A stretch of DNA of 18,146 nucleotides, from NCBI GenBank assembly GCA_905371275.1, contig CAJPLH010000020.1, positions 1-18,146 on the forward strand. Reading direction: 5' to 3'. Below, piece after piece: positions 7,616 through 14,833 of this stretch. A program made the translations under genes and the position numbers. Position 1 is the first letter of the stretch. Each line of letters begins with the position of its first letter. Under the pieces are notes generated by a model, which was not told the DNA's origin, made no database searches, and worked only from the letters and a program-made list of their open reading frames with translations. The stretch comes from Prevotellaceae bacterium (GTDB taxonomy: Bacteria > Bacteroidota > Bacteroidia > Bacteroidales > Bacteroidaceae).

Positions 7616-8037
7616 TGACTATATTCAAAGCGAGTTCGATTTTCTCTTAGAGACGCCTGTTCATTTAGCCTGTAATTCTCTGCGGGACGTCAAGAAGTTC
7701 TCAAGGAATCTCTGAATTCTTCATTAAACGACTTGAATGGTCATTATGTTTAATTGGTTCTATACCAAACCTCTCAAAGCACTCCTCTCAACGCTCAGCC
7801 GAAGTCAAACATAAGTAGAGAAACCTCCGAGATATATTCGTTGCTAAAGGCAATTGTGTTTTGTAGATTCTGAGAAGATACGAACAGAAAGCTAACGAAC
7901 CAAGCGAACAACGAGAATTTCGAAGGAATGGTGCTTGGCGAAGAAAGAAAGTCTGTTCAAATAAATTGTTCGATTAAGAACCATCAACAACTCTCTAATG
8001 TTGTTCGTGCCATTTCAACCGTCAATACATTCTAATT
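7616..8037. other. 422-base gene-less region
   Basis: No supported gene, tRNA, terminator or consensus promoter is visible. The only notable structure is a weak inverted repeat, AACAAC at 7986-7991 and GTTGTT at 8000-8005, just before the glycosyltransferase. The frame at 7998-8246 overlaps the glycosyltransferase start and is rejected. The region could hold a decayed gene or an unannotated small RNA, but nothing supports either. Confidence 0.5.
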
Positions 8038-8844
8038 ATGACCCTAGACATACTCATCTGTTCCCTAAACAAAGGTATTGTTCGCATAGACGATCTGTTA
8101 CTCCCTCAGCGCAAAGGAGTTCGCTACATTGTCTCATATCAATACACCGACGAACGCTATTTAGAATTGGTACCATCAGCTCTATCCTCTCGTGTAGACG
8201 TGTTAGTCAGCGCCTACAAAGGTCAAGGTCTTTCGTCAAATCGTAACCACGCTTTGGAGTTAGCCAAAGCAGATTTGGTGATGTTTGCAGATGACGATGC
8301 ACGTTTGACGGCTGGAGCTGTGGACTGCATATTGAATACTTTTGAGCAGCATCCTCAACTAGACGTTGCTTTTTATCGTGCAAGCACATACACAGGAAAG
8401 CTATTGAAGAAATATCCAGAAGTTGAGCGTGAAATCACAAGTATTCCCGATGATTATACCATATCAACCATAGAAATGGTATGTAGAAGAGAAAGTATTC
8501 AAGGGAAAGTCCATTTTGATGAACGTTTTGGCCTTGGTACACGTTTTCTAACCTGTGGGGAAGAAGAAGTTTGGTTGTTTGACGCTTTGCGCGCAGGCTT
8601 ATCCATCCGCTATTTTCCCTTGAAAATAGTTGAAACCAGCACAATGTTAAAACGTTCAATGATTTATGTTGATGCAGGAGTCCAGCGCTCAAAAGGTGCA
8701 TTGACCTACTATAAATATGGCTCCTCTGCTTGGGTGAGATGTTTTTGCTTTGCCTTCGATAGCACTCGCAAAGGATTATGTCATTTCATACCCATGTTAC
8801 GCCATCTCTACCAAGGTATTCTTTATCTTCGCCACAACAAGTAA
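8038..8844 (+). CDS. Family 2 glycosyltransferase (GT-A fold)
   Basis: A 268-residue cytoplasmic or membrane-peripheral transferase, probably moving a sugar from a nucleotide sugar to an envelope glycan. It starts directly with the beta strand TLDILICS. It shows GLSSNRN at 64-70 (nucleotide-binding region of GT2 enzymes), the metal-binding FADDDA at 84-88 and CGEEEVW at 173-179, which fits the acceptor-side acid motif. No transmembrane segment is obvious. The gene stands alone: the nearest upstream gene is 422 bases away, with no other glycan-synthesis genes around it. A strong terminator follows. The acceptor cannot be named from sequence. Confidence 0.85.
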   Translation: MTLDILICSLNKGIVRIDDLLLPQRKGVRYIVSYQYTDERYLELVPSALSSRVDVLVSAYKGQGLSSNRNHALELAKADLVMFADDDARLTAGAVDCILNTFEQHPQLDVAFYRASTYTGKLLKKYPEVEREITSIPDDYTISTIEMVCRRESIQGKVHFDERFGLGTRFLTCGEEEVWLFDALRAGLSIRYFPLKIVETSTMLKRSMIYVDAGVQRSKGALTYYKYGSSAWVRCFCFAFDSTRKGLCHFIPMLRHLYQGILYLRHNK

Positions 8845-8870
8845 TCTACTGCACATATTTATGAAAGCCA

Positions 8871-8905
8871 AAACGCGTCAAGCCATAAACTTGACGCGTT
8901 TTTTT
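8871..8905. terminator. Strong intrinsic terminator between converging genes
   Basis: Arms AAACGCGTCAAG (8871-8882) and CTTGACGCGTTT (8890-8901) pair perfectly over 12 bases with a 7-base loop (CCATAAA). A run of seven Ts (8899-8905) completes a textbook rho-independent terminator for the rightward glycosyltransferase gene. The other side has only four As before the stem, so it may also stop leftward glyA transcription, but more weakly. Confidence 0.93.
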
Positions 8906-9009
8906 GCAGTACTTCTACTCTGCTCTTCTGAAAAAACTCAAATACATTGACGCACTTATCAAATGAAATTGGCAGAGTAAGCAGAAAAAATATGTTGGGC
9001 GTAAAACAA

Positions 9010-10284
9010 CTACCAGGCAAAAAGCGGATAGCTCTTCATTAAATCATTCACATAAGAGCGAACCTCAGCGATAATACTTTCGTTATTGTAGTTGTCGAGC
9101 ACACGCTCAATGAGTTCCGCTATTCTCACCACAAGGTCTTCTTTTGCTCCACGAGATGTTATGGCAGCCGTACCTAATCGAATACCAGAAGTTTGAAACG
9201 CACTGCGATTGTCAAAAGGCACCATATTTTTGTTTACCGTGATATCAGCAGCCACCAACGCATTCTCTGCTTGTTTTCCTGAAATTTCTGGATATTTGTT
9301 TCTCAAATCAATCAGCATAGAGTGATTCTCTGTGCCGCCAGACACGATGTCAAATCCGCGTTTGGTGAGTTCTTCTGCCAAAGTCGCAGCATTCTTCTGC
9401 ACTTGTGCAGCCCAAACCTTAAATTCGGGACGCAGAGCTTCGCCAAAAGCCACAGCTTTTGCAGCAATTACGTGTTCCAAAGGTCCACCTTGAATACCAG
9501 GGAAAACAGCACTGTTGATGAGTTGAGACATTTTCTTTGTTTCTCCCTTTGGATTGGTAATTCCCCAGGGATTGTCGAAATCTTTTCCCATCAGAATCAC
9601 ACCTCCTCGGGGGCCTCTCAATGTTTTATGCGTTGTTGAAGTCACGATGTGCGCATAGTGTATAGGATTTTTCAACAATCCTGCTGCGATAAGTCCGGCA
9701 GGATGTGCCATATCAATCATCAACAAGGCACCCACTTCATCTGCAATAGCGCGCATACGTTCATAATCCCATTCACGACTATAGGCAGAACCTCCTCCCA
9801 CAATGAGTTTCGGTTTATGTTCGCGCGCGAGTGCCTCCATTTCATCATAATCTACAAGCCCAGTGTCCTTCACAAGGTGATAAGGAACTGGTTTATATAG
9901 GATGCCGGAAGTATTTACCGATGAACCATGTGAAAGATGACCACCATGTTCAAGGCTCAATCCTAAGAAAGTGTCGCCAGGTTGCATTACGGCCAAGAAC
10001 ACAGCCTGGTTGGCTTGCGCACCAGAGTGAGGTTGTACGTTTGCAAACTCAGCATCAAACAATTTACACAGACGGTCTATGGCAATTTGTTCTATCTGAT
10101 CTACAACTTGACAGCCACCATAGTAGCGATGTCCTGGATAACCCTCAGCATATTTGTTGGTTAAGACACTCCCCATAGCACGCATCACCTCATTGCTCAC
10201 GTAATTTTCACTAGCAATTAGTTCTATGCCGTGCACTTGTCGTTGCTCCTCGGCAGCAATAAGGTCGAAAATTTGTTGATCCAT
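9010..10284 (-). CDS. glyA: Serine hydroxymethyltransferase
   Basis: GlyA interconverts serine and glycine and charges tetrahydrofolate with a one-carbon unit, using pyridoxal phosphate, in the cytoplasm. The 424-residue protein is full length. It shows the family's ELIASENYVS near 21-30, the TNKYAEGYPGHRYYGG region at 42-57, and VTSTTHKTLRGPRGG, in which Lys220 should bind PLP. The AHPAGLIAAG segment at 193-202 contacts the cofactor region. It starts 36 bases after pyrI, so it is probably the third gene of the pyrB-pyrI-glyA transcript. It ends just before the converging-gene gap. Confidence 0.98.
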   Translation of the reverse strand: MDQQIFDLIAAEEQRQVHGIELIASENYVSNEVMRAMGSVLTNKYAEGYPGHRYYGGCQVVDQIEQIAIDRLCKLFDAEFANVQPHSGAQANQAVFLAVMQPGDTFLGLSLEHGGHLSHGSSVNTSGILYKPVPYHLVKDTGLVDYDEMEALAREHKPKLIVGGGSAYSREWDYERMRAIADEVGALLMIDMAHPAGLIAAGLLKNPIHYAHIVTSTTHKTLRGPRGGVILMGKDFDNPWGITNPKGETKKMSQLINSAVFPGIQGGPLEHVIAAKAVAFGEALRPEFKVWAAQVQKNAATLAEELTKRGFDIVSGGTENHSMLIDLRNKYPEISGKQAENALVAADITVNKNMVPFDNRSAFQTSGIRLGTAAITSRGAKEDLVVRIAELIERVLDNYNNESIIAEVRSYVNDLMKSYPLFAW

Positions 10285-10320
10285 ATTGTTTCAATAAGAT
10301 GTTGAGGATAATGAGTGAAA

Positions 10321-10770
10321 CTACACCAATTTCACTTGGTTCAATGACTGTTCCATATCGCAATAATGGCACGTCAAACTATCTTCGTTCACAACAAAGC
10401 GTGTGTGCATAGGTTCATTGTTGCAGATACATTTAGGATTGTTGCAGCGCACAATGTTGTTCAACTCTTTAGGAAGTTTCACCGAACGCTTTTCAACGAC
10501 AGTATAGTCTCTGATAATGCTCAAAGTCACATTAGGCGCGACAACAGACAACTGGTTCAGTTCGATTTCAGAGAAGAATCTATTCGCAATCTTCACAATA
10601 CTCTTTCTCTTCATCGCACTACTCTGCAGATTATACCCAATAAATACTGTGTCGTGGTCCAATTCTTCGATACCCAATAGACGAATCACCTCGAACAACT
10701 TATTAGATGGGATATGGTCGATTACCGTGCCATTCTCAATGGCGGCAACCATTAGTTTTTCTCTTTTCAT
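10321..10770 (-). CDS. pyrI: Aspartate carbamoyltransferase regulatory subunit
   Basis: PyrI binds CTP and ATP and controls PyrB allosterically in the pyrimidine pathway. The 149-residue protein has the N-terminal NGTVIDHIP nucleotide-site region and a four-cysteine zinc site: Cys109-X4-Cys114 and Cys134-X2-Cys137. The Cys109/114 pair falls at the same numbers as in the E. coli subunit. An intact zinc site is needed for assembly with PyrB. The chosen ATG at 10770 precedes a second Met at position 7; either would keep the conserved domain. It lies 21 bases after pyrB, in the same orientation, as usual for the pair. Confidence 0.96.
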   Translation of the reverse strand: MKREKLMVAAIENGTVIDHIPSNKLFEVIRLLGIEELDHDTVFIGYNLQSSAMKRKSIVKIANRFFSEIELNQLSVVAPNVTLSIIRDYTVVEKRSVKLPKELNNIVRCNNPKCICNNEPMHTRFVVNEDSLTCHYCDMEQSLNQVKLV

Positions 10771-10791
10771 TGTGAGATAATCTCTAGTTTA

Positions 10792-11742
10792 TCATTGAAT
10801 AATCGTTTGGTCTGCTTTGACTTGTTCCAGGGAAATTCCTAAAACATCGCAAAGAATTGCTTCTCTAGCGTACAACCCATTGAGAGCTTGTTGGAAATAG
10901 TAGGCGTGTGGCGTATCATCTACGTCTTGCGTAATTTCATTTACGCGTGGCAGTGGGTGAAGAATGCGCATATTCTCTTTGGCCTTTCCCAACATATCAC
11001 CTCTTAATATATAGACGTCCTTCACGCGTTCATATTCCATCAAATCAGAAAAACGCTCGCGTTGCACACGTGTCATATATATAATGTCTGCTTCTGCAAT
11101 AGTATCCTCATTAAACTCCTCGTGCTCAACAAATTTAATGCTATGCTTGTTGCAGTACTGCTTGTACTCTTCAGGCATAGCAAGTTCTTTAGGAGCAATA
11201 AAATGGAATGTCGGATTAAAGTGACGCATTGCCATAATCAACGAGTGGACAGTGCGACCATATTTCAAGTCACCCACTAGATGAATGTTTAGATTGTCAA
11301 GCCTTCCCTGCGTTTGAAGCATAGTGTAAAGGTCGAGCAAGGTTTGCGAAGGATGCTGATGCGCGCCATCTCCAGCATTTACAACAGGCGTTTGCGTCAA
11401 TTCGCTAGCATAAAGAGCCGCTCCTTCGAGAAAGTGGCGCATAACAATCACGTCACTATAGTTGGCCACCATCATAATGGTGTCTTTGAGTGTTTCCCCT
11501 TTCGTGGACGAAGTCACTTTAGGGTCGGTAAAACCGATAACGCTAGCCCCTAGTCTGTGAGCTGCTGTCTCAAAAGAAAGACGCGTACGCGTTGATGGTT
11601 CGAAAAACAATGTAGCAACTATGCGACCGTCCAAAAGTTTTCTGTTGGGTCGCTGCTCAAATTCTTGAGCCAACTCCATAAGATAGAGGATTTTTTCGCG
11701 AGAAAGCTCCGCGATACTCACCAAGCTACTGTTGTGTGACAT
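10792..11742 (-). CDS. pyrB: Aspartate carbamoyltransferase catalytic subunit
   Basis: PyrB condenses carbamoyl phosphate with aspartate, the committed step of pyrimidine synthesis, as a trimer combined with PyrI. The 316-residue protein has the carbamoyl-phosphate-binding FFEPSTRTR loop at 46-54, Lys81 in TSSTKGET (the loop contributed to the neighbouring subunit), HPSQTLLDLY at 130-139 and a C-terminal HPLPR aspartate-binding motif. Length matches the class with regulatory subunits. The gene is first in the pyrB-pyrI-glyA cluster, and its own promoter is visible about 30 bases upstream. Confidence 0.97.
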   Translation of the reverse strand: MSHNSSLVSIAELSREKILYLMELAQEFEQRPNRKLLDGRIVATLFFEPSTRTRLSFETAAHRLGASVIGFTDPKVTSSTKGETLKDTIMMVANYSDVIVMRHFLEGAALYASELTQTPVVNAGDGAHQHPSQTLLDLYTMLQTQGRLDNLNIHLVGDLKYGRTVHSLIMAMRHFNPTFHFIAPKELAMPEEYKQYCNKHSIKFVEHEEFNEDTIAEADIIYMTRVQRERFSDLMEYERVKDVYILRGDMLGKAKENMRILHPLPRVNEITQDVDDTPHAYYFQQALNGLYAREAILCDVLGISLEQVKADQTIIQ

Positions 11743-11776
11743 AGATGTATGAATTTTGAGTTGAGATTTTCACCTT

Positions 11777-11807
11777 CAAAGCTACTAATAAATTGCAGAA
11801 TCACCAA
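11777..11807 (-). promoter_or_regulatory. pyrB promoter with an inverted repeat on the -33 box
   Basis: Read leftward, TTGG (11807-11804) and TAGCTTTG (11784-11777) are separated by 19 bases, a good Bacteroidota match. Start of transcription is expected near 11771, about 28 bases before pyrB. A 6-base inverted repeat with a 6-base gap, AGAATC...GATTCT (11797-11814), overlaps the -33 box and may be an operator. Confidence 0.6.
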
Positions 11808-11824
11808 GGATTCTCGAATTAAAC

Positions 11825-11867
11825 TAGCTTTAATGGGCAATATGATTGCTAGAAACTAAGAAAGCTA
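11825..11867 (-). other. Nested inverted repeats after the zinc-ribbon gene
   Basis: TAGCTTT (11825-11831) and AAAGCTA (11861-11867) flank an inner hairpin GCAAT-ATG-ATTGC (11837-11849). The set lies directly downstream of the zinc-ribbon gene and upstream of the pyrB promoter, where a transcription end would be useful, but no T-run follows. Structure and function are uncertain. Confidence 0.25.
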
Positions 11868-11874
11868 CGGTGAA

Positions 11875-12876
11875 CTATTCGTTGATAGCCCCACATTTAT
11901 GGCATTTTCCTTTTGTTTCTAACCCTGCACCGCATTGTCCACAGCGATATGGCGAACGGTTATGCTGAAAGTGTCTGCGTAGTGCAAAATACCAATAGGC
12001 AGCCAGCACGGGATAACCTATATATATATGTACACTCTGCGTAAAGAAGAGATAAAGCACCATACACACCCCAAAGAGTGAGGCTAGATAGGCCACAGCA
12101 TCAACCACAGCTGGCTGTTTGAATACGTCGTCTATCACGGCTATCAACACGATTAGCATTGTCCAAATGCTTATAACGAACAAACGGATGGGAAGCGGAT
12201 TATTGGCTAAAGGGTTCAGCGTTGGATCATAGTAGAACCCTTCCCAAACATTAGGGGCAAATTGCTGGATTGCACCATATAAAACGGCTGAGCTACTCAC
12301 AACAAGACAAAGGAACGTGGGGTAGAAACTCTTTATGTCATTGACATGCACCATTTGAAAACGCGCATGACGCAAATTTTGAATCCCAAAGAAGATGACA
12401 CCAAAGGCCAACACAGAGAGGACTAGGAGCATACTCCAACTTGAAAACAAGTAGATAAAGCGAGAAATAATGTTGTCTGGCACTACTCTATCGTGTAGCT
12501 CTTTGGCGCGAACCCAACCTATCGTTTGAGGATCGCGTGCAAGCATCACCCACATACTATCTATCGTATCCGTTGGCACTGACGCCACATTCGTCACCAC
12601 CACAGCATCCCATTGTTGCAAACTTGTAGACACTGTGTCTTCAGAAAAACCAATGGTATTTGTTGGAGAGGCGGCAAGGCGAATCGTATCTGTTGCAATG
12701 AAATTGAAATTGTTCCAGTAATGGTATTTTGATCTAAATGAAGCGGAATCGACATTCTCCCCCACCCACGGATTCAACACCTGCGGACGATCGTGCTTGC
12801 ACGCTACAAAAAGCGATATACTGATACAAAACAACAGTATAAACTTTGTCAGGTAAAGAGATTTCAAAACTTTCAT
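11875..12876 (-). CDS. Lipid-anchored, multi-spanning protein with C-terminal zinc ribbon
   Basis: A 333-residue protein. The first 26 residues form a lipoprotein signal ending LFVAC (Cys26). Residues about 50-125 form a soluble domain whose end (DPQTIGWVRAKEL) resembles a bacterial SH3 fold. Around five hydrophobic segments follow, near 145-165, 186-202, 230-248, 258-278 and 282-298. The C-terminus carries two Cys pairs, Cys312/Cys315 and Cys325/Cys328, as a zinc ribbon (CGQC...CHKC). The expected topology is an outer-leaflet anchored N-terminal domain with the ribbon probably in the cytoplasm. I know similar Bacteroidales proteins only as uncharacterised. It follows the U32 gene after 130 bases without a visible promoter or terminator between them. 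Confidence 0.8.
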   Translation of the reverse strand: MKVLKSLYLTKFILLFCISISLFVACKHDRPQVLNPWVGENVDSASFRSKYHYWNNFNFIATDTIRLAASPTNTIGFSEDTVSTSLQQWDAVVVTNVASVPTDTIDSMWVMLARDPQTIGWVRAKELHDRVVPDNIISRFIYLFSSWSMLLVLSVLAFGVIFFGIQNLRHARFQMVHVNDIKSFYPTFLCLVVSSSAVLYGAIQQFAPNVWEGFYYDPTLNPLANNPLPIRLFVISIWTMLIVLIAVIDDVFKQPAVVDAVAYLASLFGVCMVLYLFFTQSVHIYIGYPVLAAYWYFALRRHFQHNRSPYRCGQCGAGLETKGKCHKCGAINE

Positions 12877-13006
12877 TGCCGTTTCTGTTTAGAAGATGTC
12901 CACTGTCGAAAAGTTGCTAGAACGCTTCAGCTACTGCTACCCTTCTCGTTTTTTTTCAAGCATTTGCAACACTGCGATTAGAATGACGAGCTGTGCAGCG
13001 ATTCCT

Positions 13007-14833
13007 TTATCGATTGGTATGAACACTCATTTCGCATTTCGCACAATCAAAGGTCAGCGGAAAGGTTCGTCCATCCGACATACGCAAGGCTAAAGGTTCT
13101 TTCCACGTAGGAGGACGTTTCGTTTCTCGTGGGCATTGTCCATTGGCATAGCGGATGCAATGTTTGCAAGTCATCAGTGTTGCGTCTGGAAGTGGCTTAA
13201 CTTCAAAGGCTGGTTCCACAGATTGTGCCCCGTGTTCCTTTAAGAACTGTTCTGCAAGGTGATTAGACACATTACTCGTGTAGTCTAGTGGCACACCTTT
13301 AAGAGAAATGTTTTCAGAAACGGGACGTCTTAAATCGCGCGTATGTTTTGCTCGACATGCTCTAATGAGATGCTCTACCAACGTACGCCGCCATTCATTG
13401 AGCAAACTGGCAGGGATGAAATACTCTCCCTCGACGTCTACTTGCACATCCTCTGCCACAAATGGAGTTCCTCCTAGTTTAGAGAGCTGCCGTATGATGT
13501 TGTCACGCTGAGGTGACCGCGCTTCTTGAAGTTCCGTTGCAAAATTCAAACTTACGCTGGCACCACTTTCTGTAATAGCCGAAAGAGTAAAACCCTCTGC
13601 ATCATTGTCTTGCTTGCGCAAGCAGAGTCGCACAGTTAGCACACGCTCAGAAGAGGATTTCTCCATCGTTTTTTCAAAGGCTCTATCCTCATTCCGAAAC
13701 AATTCCATGCCAGGCAACAAACCTTCGGGCATCTTTAGTGGGAATAATTCACGGCCTTCTGCCCTATTGACGCGGAATCCTTGTAATTTCCCTTCATTAT
13801 CGAAAAAACAAAGTCCGTCACCGTTGGCAAACTCTACTGAACTTTCAACAATGAAGGAGCGGCGTCCCATTCTTTTCACATTCCCCACAGGAGCGCCTAT
13901 TGCTTTTGGGGTGCGTTTTGACCATATATCGGGAAGTCGGCCTTGTAGAAAAAACTCGGTGAAACCACGATTGAACGACTTCTCAACTTGTGGTTTGAAA
14001 GTATATCTGGATTTTCCGAATGATGCTCGCTGAAATTCTGGTCGGCGGGATATCACGCGGTCTATTTGTTCGCGATAATGTGCCGAGATATTCCGCACAT
14101 ATCCCACATCTTTCAAACGTCCTTCAACTTTGAAACTACTTACTCCTGCATCCAACATTTGCTCGATGCTATTTGTTCGATTCATATCGCGCAATGAAAG
14201 ATGATGTTGCGTTAAAATTACATTTCCGTCAGCATCAACCAAATCAAACTTTAAGCGACAAAATTGCGAACAAGCACCGCGATTGGCAGAGCGGCCACAA
14301 ATATGTTGAGAAACATAGCAACGCCCACTGTAACTCACACAAAGAGCTCCATGCACGAAAGCTTCAATGGGAACAGTCACTGATTCCGAAATGTTCCTTA
14401 GTTGATCTATAGAGAGTTCGCGACCAACAACTATTTGAGAATAGCCACATTGTTCTAAGAACTTTGCTTTGTCTGGGCTTACGGTGTCCATTTGAGTTGA
14501 GGCGTGCAAGGCTATTGGCGGTAAATCCATCTTTAGCAAAGCCAAATCCTGCGTAATTAAAGCATCAACTCCGGCAGTATACAACGAATGTACCATCTTT
14601 TCCACCTCTGCAAGTTCGTTGTCATACAGAATGACATTAAGCGTGACATAGACACGTGCTCCAAAAATATGAGCATAGTCGCAGAGTCTTTGGATATCTT
14701 CAATAGAGTTTCCCGCTGCTGCTCGTGCACCAAAGGATGGTCCGCCTATGTAGACGGCATCGGCTCCGTGACGAATTGCCTCTATGCCGATATCCGCGTT
14801 TTTAGCTGGACACAATAGTTCGATAGTTCTCAT
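13007..14833 (-). CDS. U32-family protein, RlhA-like
   Basis: A 608-residue member of the peptidase U32 family. The best-studied relatives of this kind are not proteases: E. coli RlhA (YdcP) hydroxylates C2501 of 23S rRNA. The N-terminal part is a TIM-barrel-like domain beginning IELLCPAKN. The signature region EAFVHGALCVSYSGRCYVS, with following residues to 192, holds Cys165, Cys172, Cys179, Cys188 and Cys192, consistent with an iron-sulfur site. A C-terminal extension has a second cluster (Cys556, 559, 567, 597 and 600), which may bind zinc or another metal. Its ATG follows the TPR gene's stop with no gap (TAAATG), so it is probably translated by coupling. An rRNA or tRNA modification role is plausible; a proteolytic role is not supported by the sequence. 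Confidence 0.88.
   Translation of the reverse strand: MRTIELLCPAKNADIGIEAIRHGADAVYIGGPSFGARAAAGNSIEDIQRLCDYAHIFGARVYVTLNVILYDNELAEVEKMVHSLYTAGVDALITQDLALLKMDLPPIALHASTQMDTVSPDKAKFLEQCGYSQIVVGRELSIDQLRNISESVTVPIEAFVHGALCVSYSGRCYVSQHICGRSANRGACSQFCRLKFDLVDADGNVILTQHHLSLRDMNRTNSIEQMLDAGVSSFKVEGRLKDVGYVRNISAHYREQIDRVISRRPEFQRASFGKSRYTFKPQVEKSFNRGFTEFFLQGRLPDIWSKRTPKAIGAPVGNVKRMGRRSFIVESSVEFANGDGLCFFDNEGKLQGFRVNRAEGRELFPLKMPEGLLPGMELFRNEDRAFEKTMEKSSSERVLTVRLCLRKQDNDAEGFTLSAITESGASVSLNFATELQEARSPQRDNIIRQLSKLGGTPFVAEDVQVDVEGEYFIPASLLNEWRRTLVEHLIRACRAKHTRDLRRPVSENISLKGVPLDYTSNVSNHLAEQFLKEHGAQSVEPAFEVKPLPDATLMTCKHCIRYANGQCPRETKRPPTWKEPLALRMSDGRTFPLTFDCAKCEMSVHTNR

Noticed and set aside
7632..7648. GTTCGATT stretch resembling a tRNA T-arm
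   Set aside because: The flanking bases cannot form the T-stem and no acceptor or anticodon arms are present.
7998..8246. 82-residue frame overlapping the glycosyltransferase start
   Set aside because: It lies in another frame across the well-supported glycosyltransferase and is Arg/Ser-rich with no domain, as frame shadows are.
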